DNA from: Raineyella sp044508675
GTDB taxonomy: Bacteria > Actinomycetota > Actinomycetes > Propionibacteriales > Propionibacteriaceae
DNA length: 64,000 bases
Direction of reading: 5' to 3'
NCBI GenBank assembly: GCA_044508675.1
Contig: JBIQHF010000010.1
Span: 1-64,000 of the forward strand
Positions 8,948-17,451 of the stretch are shown here, piece after piece (position 1 is the first letter of the stretch; each line of letters begins with the position of its first letter). The position numbers were made by a program, and so were the translations under genes. The notes under the pieces are model-generated. The model saw only the letters and a program-made list of their open reading frames with translations. It did not search any database and was not told the DNA's origin.

Positions 8948-9032
8948 CTTCGTGTGGTGCGTGGGGCAAGGCATAAGTAATGACGGAGTCGCTGGATGAG
9001 GCGGTCCGGACCCGGAGGGTTGTTGCCCCGCC

Positions 9033-9126
9033 CTGATGCCGGCCGCCCGCGTCGCGGCCACATGAGTCAGTCTGAGGGCACCTGCGGCATCGCCTGTCGA
9101 TGTTCTCGACGGGCACGATTCGGGCG
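9033..9126. repeat. Diverged direct repeat, right copy
   Basis: Partner of the repeat at 7015-7110. It contains a decayed version of the promoter and first codons of the HelD-like gene, on the far side of the AlbA_2 gene. It lies in the gap upstream of the DUF4236 gene, which otherwise shows no recognisable feature. Confidence 0.6.
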
Positions 9127-9196
9127 AGGTTGATCACATCGTCTGCCCGCAACAGCTCCCTGGGTGAGACTGAGGCATCAATGAGGGGAAGCTGCC

Positions 9197-10126
9197 ATGG
9201 GGTGGGGATTCCGCCGGAGCGTGAAGATCGCTCCCGGCGTACGGCTCAATTTCGGTAAGAAGAGCGCATCGGTCAGGGTGGGCGGCCGCGGATTCGGCGT
9301 CACCAAGTCGACGACGGGCAAGACGACCGTCTCCGGGGGGATCCCGGGGACGGGTGTGTACTACCGCGAGACGGTCGGGGGCGGCGCTCCGAAGCGGCCT
9401 CGCGACACCCAGCTCCCTTCCGATCAGGCAGAGGGCCCGGTGGGTCCCGAGCAGCCAAATGGACCGGGCTACGCCTCGGGACCCGTCCCACCCGAGACGG
9501 CGATGCTTCCTGCCGTCGTTGAGCAGCCACGGTCGCGACCCGCCCCGGCCACGTGGCAGTACGTCATCCTGGGTGCCGCCGTGGTCGTCATGTTCTTCTC
9601 GCTGGCAGGGAATGCCGGCGGGGCGCTCGGGCTCGCCGGCCTCGCACTTGCCGGGTGGGCCTTCTTCCAGTCGCGGGTCGCGAAATGGCCGCTCGTCGCT
9701 GCCGGGGCAGTGCTGCTCGTCGCTGGGCTGGGCCAGACAGGCGCCCAGGCCAGGCAGCCCCAGCCCGCCGAGCCGGTGCCGTCACCGGCTGCAACAGTGA
9801 CAACGACCGTCACAGCCACCGCGACACCTACGCCAACGCCTACGGCGGCACCGAGTGGGACTCCTACGGCCACCCCGGCGTCTGAGGTCCCATCGGCCGC
9901 GGCGGTGGCGCCGTTCGTGGCACCCGAACCCACCCGGGCCGAGACGAGTGGGGCAGGAAGAACCAATGGCAGCGCGACCGGAGGAGGCGGCTCCTCGAGC
10001 GGTGGCTCGGTTTCCTACGCCAACTGCACGGAGGCCAGGGCCGCGGGCGTGGCGCCCCTGCACCGGGGCGACCCCGGATACTCGTCGAAGCTCGACCGTG
10101 ACGGCGACGGGGTCGCCTGCGAGTAG
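9197..10126 (+). CDS. DUF4236-transmembrane-excalibur protein
   Basis: 309-residue membrane protein of unknown function. Residues 1-58 are a typical DUF4236 domain (MGWGFRRSVKIAPGVRLNFG, ending PGTGVYYRE). Two hydrophobic segments follow at about 123-160 and 166-185. A long Pro/Thr/Ala-rich linker then leads to a C-terminal excalibur domain: YANCTEARAAGVAPLHRG and DRDGDGVACE, the latter an EF-hand-like calcium loop with a disulphide-forming Cys pair. The topology suggests DUF4236 on one side of the membrane and excalibur outside. Excalibur domains occur in actinobacterial and Bacillus surface proteins and nucleases. The start has GGGGAAGCTGCC before the ATG. Confidence 0.8.
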   Translation: MGWGFRRSVKIAPGVRLNFGKKSASVRVGGRGFGVTKSTTGKTTVSGGIPGTGVYYRETVGGGAPKRPRDTQLPSDQAEGPVGPEQPNGPGYASGPVPPETAMLPAVVEQPRSRPAPATWQYVILGAAVVVMFFSLAGNAGGALGLAGLALAGWAFFQSRVAKWPLVAAGAVLLVAGLGQTGAQARQPQPAEPVPSPAATVTTTVTATATPTPTPTAAPSGTPTATPASEVPSAAAVAPFVAPEPTRAETSGAGRTNGSATGGGGSSSGGSVSYANCTEARAAGVAPLHRGDPGYSSKLDRDGDGVACE

Positions 10127-10222
10127 AACGGACACCGTACGTGTCGATCAGGTGATTGAGCCCCGGAACGAACGGGGTGATGATGGTCTCTCAGGGGCGC
10201 CTCGCCCGGGAAGGACCCGATC

Positions 10223-11113
10223 ATGGAGATCTTCGACGCACGCACCGCCAACCTGGGCTCGTTCGAGGTCCGTCGGGTCCTGCCACAGCGCCATGGCAGC
10301 CTGCGTACGGTCGGGGCCTGGTGCTTCGCCGACCACATGGGGCCGGCCCTGGTCACCGAGCAGCGCGGCATCGACGTGGCCCCGCACCCGCACATGGGCC
10401 TGCAGACCGCGACCTGGCTGCTGGAGGGCCAGATCCTGCACAAGGACTCGCTCGGCTCGGAGCAGGTGATCGCCCCCGGCCAGCTCAACCTGATGACGGC
10501 CGGCCACGGCATCTCCCACTCCGAGGAGGCGACCGGCCACTACGCCGGCACCCTCGAGGGCATCCAGCTGTGGATCGCCCAGCCCGATGCGACCCGCGAC
10601 GGCGACCAGGACTTCGCCCACCACCCGGACCTGCCGGCCGTCGACCTGGACGGGGGAGCGGCGAAGGTGATCACCGGCGAGCTGCTGGGCCAGGCCAGCC
10701 CGGCCCGGCGTGACACCGACCTGGTCGGCGTCGAGCTCGACCTGCACGCCGCGGCGACGCTCCCGCTGCGCCCCGACTACGAGTACGCGCTGATCGTGCT
10801 GCGCGGCCGGGCCGGTGCAGACGGGCAGACCCTGACCCCCGGGCACCTCGGCTACCTGCCGACGGGGCGCGACGAGCTGGGCGTCACCGTGGACGAGCCG
10901 ACCCGCGCGATCCTGCTGGGCGGGGTCCCGTTCGACTTGCAGGTGCAGATGGCCTGGAACTTCGTCGGCCGTACGCGGGAGGAGATGGACCTGGCCACCG
11001 AGATCTGGAACGACCCGGAGCGCCGCGCCGAGCGGTTCGGCCATGTCGTCAGCGACCTGCCGCCCACCCCGGCCCCGCCGACACCGTGGAACCGCTGGCC
11101 CACCGGAGGCTGA
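10223..11113 (+). CDS. Pirin family protein
   Basis: 296-residue bicupin pirin. The N-terminal cupin has PHPHMGLQTATWLLEG (about 55-70), including metal-ligand histidines, and GHGISHSEE (about 94-102); the C-terminal cupin domain covers about 170-280. Pirins bind Fe or Cu; some have quercetinase activity and others act as redox-sensing regulators, so no specific reaction is assigned. Preceded by GAAGGACCCGATC before the ATG. It stands alone between the excalibur protein and the iac region, with no shared operon. Confidence 0.88.
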   Translation: MEIFDARTANLGSFEVRRVLPQRHGSLRTVGAWCFADHMGPALVTEQRGIDVAPHPHMGLQTATWLLEGQILHKDSLGSEQVIAPGQLNLMTAGHGISHSEEATGHYAGTLEGIQLWIAQPDATRDGDQDFAHHPDLPAVDLDGGAAKVITGELLGQASPARRDTDLVGVELDLHAAATLPLRPDYEYALIVLRGRAGADGQTLTPGHLGYLPTGRDELGVTVDEPTRAILLGGVPFDLQVQMAWNFVGRTREEMDLATEIWNDPERRAERFGHVVSDLPPTPAPPTPWNRWPTGG

Positions 11114-11338
11114 GCGCACCCTGCCGAGCATCCCGCGATGGCCGTGGGGCTCCGCGGCGCCCTGTCGCCCGTCGGGGATCTGCTCCGAGCACGGGCTGTC
11201 GTTCCTGGCAGGACGTGGCCGGTCGAAACGCAGCCGTTGCATCCCCGTCATCACGGTGCGCGATGGTGAGGGAGTTCCCGTGAGGGCGCCGGCCCGGCTG
11301 TGTCGTGGACTCCCGCCCGCCAGATGGAGGAGGTCATC

Positions 11339-11914
11339 GTGCATCGGAGAATCGGCGGCTGCGGAGTCTTCCGGTCACCCGACGACACGCCGGGAGTCGC
11401 TGCCGGGCCCGCCGTCGGTCCTGTGTCGGCCCGGCTCTGGCGCCCGGGCGACCCGGCCGATGCCGCGGTTGGGCGTGCCCTGGACGTCGTTGCTGCAGCC
11501 CTCGTCGAGGATGGGATCGAGGTGCAGCCGCTGGACTGGGACGACCACGTCCGGACGCTGCTGGAGGACCGCGAGGTGATCCTGGCGTACGAGGCGCTCC
11601 CGGAGCCGAGCGCCCGTGCGCGCGCCGCGGCCCCCACCACCAGCGCGGCGTACCACGATGCGCGGATCCGCCGCGACGTCTCCCGTACCGACCTGCTGCG
11701 CCGGTTGGGTGCCGGCGGGGTGGTCGTCGGCCCGGCCGTCCGCGAGCAGCCGTGGCACGTCCTCAGGCTGTCCGTCCTCACCGTGGCCGGCCTGCGCACC
11801 GCCGACGGCTCGCCCCTCGACCTGCAGGTGATCGGCGTGCCGGGGCACCGGACCGGGACGGTGGCGTTCGCCGACCGTCTCGAGGCCCTGGTGGCCGACC
11901 TCGTCATCGACTGA
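11339..11914 (+). CDS. Truncated amidase-like protein (C-terminal part only)
   Basis: 191-residue protein matching only the C-terminal ~45% of the amidase encoded at 15578-16912. Shared landmarks in the same order are ARLWRPGDP/LVWRPQVPD, WDDHVRTLL, YHDARIRRDVSRTDLL, GGVVVGPA and LRTADGSPLDLQVIG. The catalytic Lys and both Ser of the amidase signature are absent, so it cannot be an active amidase alone. The frame is intact and has an AGGAGG Shine-Dalgarno 5 nt before the GTG at 11339. It is followed 55 bp later by a FixJ-like regulator, mirroring the order around the full amidase. Either a decaying duplicate or a protein kept for binding or assembly. Confidence 0.7.
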   Translation: MHRRIGGCGVFRSPDDTPGVAAGPAVGPVSARLWRPGDPADAAVGRALDVVAAALVEDGIEVQPLDWDDHVRTLLEDREVILAYEALPEPSARARAAAPTTSAAYHDARIRRDVSRTDLLRRLGAGGVVVGPAVREQPWHVLRLSVLTVAGLRTADGSPLDLQVIGVPGHRTGTVAFADRLEALVADLVID

Positions 11915-11969
11915 ACACCCACCGGGCGCGCGTCGCCCGGGCCCGCATCCGTCACAGAAAGGCACCACA

Positions 11970-12644
11970 ATGACCGCCATGCTGGATCGCAGGGTCCTGC
12001 CCGCCGGGGCGCAAGCGCCAGCCGGTGGACCGGACCCGATCATCTACGTCGTCGACGACGACCCGGAGCTGTGCGAGTCCGTCAGCTGGCTGCTGGGCAG
12101 CATCGGGCTGGACTGCGAGGTCCTGCCCGGCGCCGATGCGTTCCTGGCCGCGTACGACGGCCGGCACCCGGCATGCCTGCTGCTCGACGTCCGGATGCCC
12201 CGGATGAGCGGGATGCAGCTGCAGGACAGGCTGATCGCCGAGATGCCGTACGTGGCGATCATCTTCATGTCCGCCCACGGCACCATCCCGATGTCGGTGC
12301 GGACGATGCGCTCGGGGGCGCTCGCCTTCCTCGAGAAGCCCTACCAGCCCCAGGCGCTGCTCGATGTCGTCCAGGAGGGGATCGGGACGGCCGCGGCCCG
12401 CTTCCGGGAGCACCGCCTGCGGTCCGAGGTCCAGGAGCTGGTCGACTGCCTCACCCCGCGCGAACGCCAGGTCCTCAAGCTTGTGGTGGAGGGGCTGCCC
12501 AGCCAGAACATCGCCCGTCGACTGGGGATGAACGTCAAGACCGTCGACGTGCACCGGGCCCGCATCAAGTCCAAGACGGGGGCCGACAGCATCAGCACGC
12601 TGGTGCGGGACGTCCTCCGCTGCGGGGCGAGGATCCGGGACTGA
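11970..12644 (+). CDS. FixJ/NarL-type response regulator, copy 1
   Basis: 224 residues: receiver domain with acidic pocket D29-D31, phosphoacceptor D73 (LLLDVRMPRMSG), S101 and K123 (LEKPY), then a LuxR-type HTH (LTPRERQVLKLVVEGLPSQN, about 155-215). The receiver is FixJ-like (LDVRMPRMSG, MSVRTM, EKPY), a class tied to PAS-domain kinases in Proteobacteria, as in aromatic-degradation systems of the StyR/TodT kind. A close paralogue lies at 17452-18090. It probably receives phosphate from the kinase at 24177-25736, the only FixL-like kinase in view. An ~20-residue N-terminal extension is absent from the paralogue. The gene ends at a strong terminator. Confidence 0.85.
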   Translation: MTAMLDRRVLPAGAQAPAGGPDPIIYVVDDDPELCESVSWLLGSIGLDCEVLPGADAFLAAYDGRHPACLLLDVRMPRMSGMQLQDRLIAEMPYVAIIFMSAHGTIPMSVRTMRSGALAFLEKPYQPQALLDVVQEGIGTAAARFREHRLRSEVQELVDCLTPRERQVLKLVVEGLPSQNIARRLGMNVKTVDVHRARIKSKTGADSISTLVRDVLRCGARIRD

Positions 12645-12662
12645 GCGACAGCCAGACCAGAA

Positions 12663-12690
12663 CCGCCCGACCGCGAACGCGGTCGGGCGG
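12663..12690. terminator. Bidirectional terminator hairpin
   Basis: Perfect 12-bp stem CCGCCCGACCGC with GAAC loop and GCGGTCGGGCGG, placed between the convergent response regulator and flavin reductase genes. No U-tract, as usual in high-GC actinobacteria. Confidence 0.75.
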
Positions 12691-12718
12691 CCTGCTGTGG
12701 CCACGGGTGCCGGGAGGC

Positions 12719-13918
12719 TCAGGCGGCATCCGCGACGGGGGAGCCGAACAGGATCGGGCCGAGGGTGGCGGCGGCCGACGTCACCGCGTCGATCCACTTC
12801 GTCACCTGGCTGCCCGATGCCTGCCCCGGCAGCTGGGCCAGCCGCAGCATCCGTATGGCCCGCCCCTCGCTGTCGTGGATCGCGGCGACGATCATCCCGA
12901 CGTCATACGTGCCGCACGGATCGATGTCGACCATCCGGTAGTTGACTTCGGAGCTGGCGATGCAGCGCCGGATGTCGCGCTCGGTGGCTGGGGTGAGTTC
13001 GCCGGCGGCGTAGCGGCGGGTCGCCCGGGTCACCTCGGCGTACGGGTTGAGCTGTCCGGCGGGCAGGAACGACATGAGGTAGCCGTGCTCGGCCGCGAAG
13101 GCCAGCCGATCCCGGAAGACCTCGGTCATGGTGTCCGGGCCGACCGCCTTGGCCAGCCAGCGTTCCTGCAGGTCGGCGGGCTGTTCGGCGACCCACACGT
13201 CGGCGATCGGCGGCACGACCGGGATCCGTACGCCCAGCCCGTCGGCCAGGTCGACCCCGGGCGCCACCGCGGAGGCGAGGACGACCAGGTCATCCTCGTT
13301 CACCACGCTGAGCAGCGAGGCCTCGCAGCGGTGCTGCTCGGCGAGCGCCTCCAGCAGGCCGCGGGCACCCTCGGCCTGGTGCGCGGCACCGAGGATCTCC
13401 TCGTCGGACCGGGCCAGCAGCGACGGGACGGCGAAGCGTCCGTACCCGCCCTGGAAGAAGATCAGCGGCGCCTCCGGGTTGGTGACGGCCAGATCGACCA
13501 CCTCACACAGCGCGATCCAGTGGTCCCCGGCCTCGACGGTGCTGGCCAGCCGGACATCGATCCAGGCCAGCGACCCGGCCAGGATCGGGTCGCCCGAGGG
13601 GGAGGGGTGCCAGTCCAGCCCCGCGAACTTGTCGCCCCGGCGCCCGGCGATCGCCCGCCCGATGTGCTCCTGCTTGCCGGTGAGCACGTTGATGCACATC
13701 GAGTCACACTCGGTGAGCCGTGCGAAGGTCCGTGAGGTCTTCATCGGCAGGAAGGAGACCAGCGCCGGCTCCAGCGAGACGGAGCTGAACGTCCCCACCA
13801 CCATCGCCAGGTGCTCACCGTCCGGGTGCACCCCGGTGACGATGACGACCCCGGTGGGGTAGTGGCCCATCACGTCGCGGAACAGTCGGTTGTCGAGTTT
13901 GACTGCGGTCTCGGTCAT
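12719..13918 (-). CDS. iacG: Flavin reductase fused to IclR-like effector domain (IacG-like)
   Basis: 399 residues. The first ~165 are an HpaC/flavin-reductase-like FMN-binding split barrel (HYPTGVVIVTG, TFSSVSLEPALVSF, SRTFARL, CINVLTG). This fits the NADH-dependent reductase that feeds reduced flavin to the IacA monooxygenase. The remaining ~230 residues are not part of usual stand-alone IacG proteins; EGARGLLEALAEQHRCEAS, a central Arg/Pro-rich sensor-like stretch and the closing helix resemble an IclR-family effector-binding domain without its HTH. The ATG at 13918 follows GAGGAG. It is the second gene of a transporter-reductase operon. The iacG assignment rests on context as much as sequence. 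Confidence 0.72.
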   Translation of the reverse strand: MTETAVKLDNRLFRDVMGHYPTGVVIVTGVHPDGEHLAMVVGTFSSVSLEPALVSFLPMKTSRTFARLTECDSMCINVLTGKQEHIGRAIAGRRGDKFAGLDWHPSPSGDPILAGSLAWIDVRLASTVEAGDHWIALCEVVDLAVTNPEAPLIFFQGGYGRFAVPSLLARSDEEILGAAHQAEGARGLLEALAEQHRCEASLLSVVNEDDLVVLASAVAPGVDLADGLGVRIPVVPPIADVWVAEQPADLQERWLAKAVGPDTMTEVFRDRLAFAAEHGYLMSFLPAGQLNPYAEVTRATRRYAAGELTPATERDIRRCIASSEVNYRMVDIDPCGTYDVGMIVAAIHDSEGRAIRMLRLAQLPGQASGSQVTKWIDAVTSAAATLGPILFGSPVADAA

Positions 13919-13961
13919 CGATTCTCCTCAGGTGGTGGATCCGTCGGGCGTACGCGGGCCA

Positions 13962-15401
13962 TCAGACGACCCGCGAGCCCGCCGGTCGCAGGTGGTCCCG
14001 CTGCAGGCGCTGGCCGGTGCGGCCCGGGCGCAGGAACAGCGCCGCCATCACGCCACCGACCAGCAGGACGATGCCGGTGATCGTGTACGCCTGGTGGATG
14101 CCGGTGGCCATGTTGGCGACCATGTCCGCCGGAATCGGCTGGCCCTTCGGCGGGGCGACGTAGCCGGCCTGCGCCATCAGCCAGCCGACCAGGGTCGGGG
14201 AGATGATCGCGCCGACCGAGGCGACACCACCGAGGGTGGCCATCAGGATCGGGCGCTGCTTGGCCCCCACGGTGTACCCGAGGGCCGAGGCGGTCATCGG
14301 GTAGACCAGGCTGCAGCCGCCGGCGATCGCGAGCAGGGCCACCGCGGTGATGCCGTGCGCGGCCGGGACCAGCAGGAACGCGATCCCGGCGACGATCGCG
14401 GACAGGCCGAACGGCACCGCGATGGACAGGTGCACGCTGCGACCGTTCTTCATCATCTTCTGCCCGATGAAGCCGAGCAGGAGCAGGACGCCCGCCCCGA
14501 TCAGCCACGGGAAGGTGGTGACCACGCCGACCTGCTGCATCGACAGGCCGAGCACGCCCTTGAGGTACTGGGGCAGCCAGGTGGTGAGGAAGCCCTGCAC
14601 CCAGAAGTTGGAGAAGCCGCCGACCACGGCTGCCAGCACGGTCAGATTGAGCAGCGCCGCCCAGGTCGTGACCGGCTTCTGGTTGTCGACGCCGACCAGG
14701 CGGTCGTCGAAGACCTTCTCGGCCGGGGTCTCGTCGGCGTCGTGCTCGACCTCGACCGGCGCGGCGGTGGCCTTGCGGTTGCCGGCGAAGGGGCCGTCAG
14801 CACCGAGCAGGAGCCAGGCGACCACCCAGACCAGGCCGAGGATGCCCAGCAGACCGAACGCCCAGCGCCACCCCAACGTGACGATGACGGTGGCCAGCAG
14901 CGGGGCGGCGAGCACCGGACCGAGGGTCGAACCAGCCGCGATGAGATTGCTCGGCAGCGCCCGGTCCTGCGGGCGGAACCAGCCGTGGGCCGAGGTCAAC
15001 GACATGGCCGTGGCTGGTCCCTCGGCGCCGCCGAGGACGATCCGGGTCACCAGCAGGATCGCGGCTCCGCCACCGGCGAGCATCGGGAACTGCAGCACGG
15101 CCCAGACCAGGCCCATGGTGAACAGGATCCACTTCACCGAGTAGCGGCTGGCCAGGAACCCGGTGACGATCGAGACGACCGAGTAGAGGAAGAAGAACGC
15201 GCTTCCGATGAAGCCGAACTGGACCGGGGTGATGCCCAGGTCCGCCATGGCGAACGGGGCGACCAGGCCGAGCACCGCCTTGTCGGCGAACGCGACGATC
15301 TGGAACAGGACGAGCAGGGCCGTGACGACCCACGCCCGCCCGGTCATGTTCTTGAGACTGGGGCCGGATCGCGTGCGACTTTGTGTGGTGGTGATGGTCA
15401 T
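13962..15401 (-). CDS. MFS transporter, anion:cation symporter type
   Basis: 479-residue 12-TM major facilitator protein. The first helix reads VVTALLVLFQIVAFADKAVLG and is followed by an ACS-like FFFLYSVVSIVTGFLASRYSVKW. A hydrophilic central loop lies around residues 220-265. The ACS family imports organic acids such as phthalate, hydroxyphenylacetate and glucarate. Placed between iacG and iacH, the natural inference is uptake of indole-3-acetate. I start at the ATG at 15401 with AAGGA upstream; earlier in-frame codons lie in the divergent promoter region. The stop is 43 bp before iacG, so the two are probably cotranscribed. Confidence 0.82.
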   Translation of the reverse strand: MTITTTQSRTRSGPSLKNMTGRAWVVTALLVLFQIVAFADKAVLGLVAPFAMADLGITPVQFGFIGSAFFFLYSVVSIVTGFLASRYSVKWILFTMGLVWAVLQFPMLAGGGAAILLVTRIVLGGAEGPATAMSLTSAHGWFRPQDRALPSNLIAAGSTLGPVLAAPLLATVIVTLGWRWAFGLLGILGLVWVVAWLLLGADGPFAGNRKATAAPVEVEHDADETPAEKVFDDRLVGVDNQKPVTTWAALLNLTVLAAVVGGFSNFWVQGFLTTWLPQYLKGVLGLSMQQVGVVTTFPWLIGAGVLLLLGFIGQKMMKNGRSVHLSIAVPFGLSAIVAGIAFLLVPAAHGITAVALLAIAGGCSLVYPMTASALGYTVGAKQRPILMATLGGVASVGAIISPTLVGWLMAQAGYVAPPKGQPIPADMVANMATGIHQAYTITGIVLLVGGVMAALFLRPGRTGQRLQRDHLRPAGSRVV

Positions 15402-15492
15402 CGAGTTGTCCTTCGATGAGGGGACGTGGTGGGGCTCGAAAAGGGGTCGAAACCCGTCGAGATGGGCCGAGGCTATGACGTGGATCACTACA

Positions 15493-15503
15493 GGCGTAGG
15501 GGA
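15493..15503 (+). promoter_or_regulatory. Candidate iac regulatory site, GGCGTAGGGGA
   Basis: GGCGTAGGGGA in the divergent transporter/amidase promoter region resembles GGCAATAGGGGA in the divergent iacA/kinase promoter region (24111-24122). Proposed FixJ-like regulator box; only two occurrences support it, so this is tentative. Confidence 0.25.
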
Positions 15504-15577
15504 GAAACCTTTACTTTCGCGTCGAGACGATCAGCGGCACGATGAGGCGACAAGGACTCTCACGACCAGGAGGACCC

Positions 15578-16912
15578 GTGCACGACGCGCGAGCGAGCAT
15601 GCCGACGATTGCCGAACTGCTCGACGGAGGAACCGCCGAGCCACTCGCCCGTCGCGCGGTGCAGGCGGCCCGGCAGCGGATCGCCGCCCTCGAGGACGAC
15701 ATCCACGCCTGGGTCGCGTTGTCCGACCATGCCCTGGAGGACGCCGACGTCGTGGACCGGCGGGCCGCCGAGCTGCGCTGCGGCAGCTCCGTCGCCGAGC
15801 CCCGGATGCTGCCGCTGCGCGGTCTGGCGGTCGGGGTCAAGGACATCATCGACGTCGCCGGCCTGCCGACCCGGTGCGGCTCGGAGTCGACCACCTCGCC
15901 GGCACCGGCGGCCACCTCGGCCGCCTGCGTCCGCCGGCTCGAGGAACTCGGCGCGGTCGTGCTCGGGAAGACCGTCACCACCGAGTACGGCTACTTCGCC
16001 CCCGGCCCCACCGACAATCCCGCCGCCCCCGGCCACACCCCGGGCGGCTCCTCCAGCGGATCGGCGGCCGCCGTCGCGGCCGGCATGGTCCCGCTGGCGC
16101 TCGGGACGCAGACCGCCGGGTCACTGACCCGGCCGGCGTCCTTCTGCGGGGTGACCGGTATGGTGCTCGCCCACGGCTCGACCGACATGTCCGGCATCAC
16201 CGGGCTCAGTGACGAGTTCGACTCCCTCGGCCTGCTGACCCGTACGGTCCGGGACATGGCCGTCGTGTTCGAGGCCTTCACCGGGACCCGGGTCGGCAAC
16301 CTGCGGCAGCCGGCGGACGACGCCACCGTGCCGGTGCTGGTGTGGCGACCGCAGGTCCCCGACCCCCTCGGCCCGGCCATGGCGCAGGCAGTGGACCTTG
16401 CGGCCGCGGCCCTGGGCGAGGCGGGCACCCCCGTACGTCGCCTGGAGTGGGACGACCACGTCCGCACCCTGCTCGGTGACCATCCGGTGATCATGGCGTA
16501 CGAGGCTGCCCGCGAGCGCTCCTCGCTGCTCGAGCACCCCGGCGACATCAGCGTCCCGCTGCGGGACCTGCTCGAGACCGGGGTCGCGACGACCGATGAG
16601 GACTACCACGACGCCCGGGTCCGCCGTGACGTGTCGAAGACCGACCTGTCTACCCTGCTGGGCGAGGGCGGGGTCATCGTCGGCCCCGCGGCGCTCGGCC
16701 CGGCGCCGGCCGGCCTGGCGGCGACCGGTTCCCCGCTCCTCAGCCGGCCCTGGCAGGCTCTTGGCCTGCCGGTGGTCACCGTGCCCGGCATCCGGACCGC
16801 CGACGGTCGGCCGCTCGGCCTGCAGGTGGTCGGACCGCCCGGTCGCGAAGCGGACATCTTCGCGGTCGCCGCCCGCCTCGAGCGGCTGGTCGCCGGCCTG
16901 ACCGCCGCCTGA
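15578..16912 (+). CDS. iacH: Amidase-signature family protein (IacH)
   Basis: 444-residue amidase. Catalytic Lys in VGVKDIIDVAG (about residue 91), the glycine/serine loop GGSSSGSAAAVAAG with the cis-Ser, and nucleophile Ser in QTAGSLTRPASFCG are all present. IacH in indole-3-acetate clusters is an amidase-signature protein thought to act on an oxindole-type intermediate; the exact step is not settled. The GTG at 15578 has AGGAGG 4 nt upstream, better than the internal ATG 21 nt downstream. Divergent from the transporter. A truncated copy of its C-terminal half lies at 11339-11914. Confidence 0.82.
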   Translation: MHDARASMPTIAELLDGGTAEPLARRAVQAARQRIAALEDDIHAWVALSDHALEDADVVDRRAAELRCGSSVAEPRMLPLRGLAVGVKDIIDVAGLPTRCGSESTTSPAPAATSAACVRRLEELGAVVLGKTVTTEYGYFAPGPTDNPAAPGHTPGGSSSGSAAAVAAGMVPLALGTQTAGSLTRPASFCGVTGMVLAHGSTDMSGITGLSDEFDSLGLLTRTVRDMAVVFEAFTGTRVGNLRQPADDATVPVLVWRPQVPDPLGPAMAQAVDLAAAALGEAGTPVRRLEWDDHVRTLLGDHPVIMAYEAARERSSLLEHPGDISVPLRDLLETGVATTDEDYHDARVRRDVSKTDLSTLLGEGGVIVGPAALGPAPAGLAATGSPLLSRPWQALGLPVVTVPGIRTADGRPLGLQVVGPPGREADIFAVAARLERLVAGLTAA

Positions 16913-16967
16913 CCCCCACGGACTGCCCCTCGACCAGTACTGAATGCCAGCACCGAAAGGCTGATCC

Positions 16968-17249
16968 ATGGATCCCCGACCCACCCCGCACGAGCGGATG
17001 TTCCTGACCTGCTACGAGGACACGCTCGGCTACGGCTGGCACCACGTCGACCTGTTCGTCCACGACCAGGACGGGCAGGAGGTCAACTGGGTGCACTGGG
17101 CCGTCCCCGAGGACGGGCCCGAGGCCGCCGACCGCTCGATCGCCGAGGTCGAGCCGGACCTGGAGCGCACCGGCGACTGGCAGCACGGGGTCAGCGAAGC
17201 CGGCGTGAACTACTGGACCGCCGAGGCCCGCTGGCTGCCCGCTACCTGA
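16968..17249 (+). CDS. Small acidic protein in iac region, unknown
   Basis: 93-residue acidic protein rich in Trp and Asp/Glu, 55 bp after the amidase with GAAAGG before its ATG. It begins MDPRPTPHERMFLTCYEDTL and contains GWHHVDLFVHDQDG and VNWVHWAV; no motif I can name. No signal peptide or membrane segment. Strong codon bias at third positions and co-orientation with the amidase argue that it is a real gene. It is missing from the truncated amidase-regulator copy upstream. Confidence 0.6.
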   Translation: MDPRPTPHERMFLTCYEDTLGYGWHHVDLFVHDQDGQEVNWVHWAVPEDGPEAADRSIAEVEPDLERTGDWQHGVSEAGVNYWTAEARWLPAT

Positions 17250-17451
17250 CCACGTTCACGTCCGGACGCGGCGAGACCTGCGAGACAGCCCCGCCGGACT
17301 GCTGCATGGCTGCGCAGCCCTGGGGCGCTCTGATGCCCAGGTTCCGTGCCTCGACCATCTCGCCCGGATCTCCGTGGAACCGGGAGACCGGCGGCTTGGG
17401 AAACCGGCCTAGGCTGGTGAGGTACTGACACCGTCGTCGGAGGGAGGCACA

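Noticed and set aside
11114..11338. Remnant of the missing N-terminal half of the truncated amidase
   Set aside because: None of the three plus frames shows the amidase signature or the Gly/Ser loop; the truncation left no readable trace.
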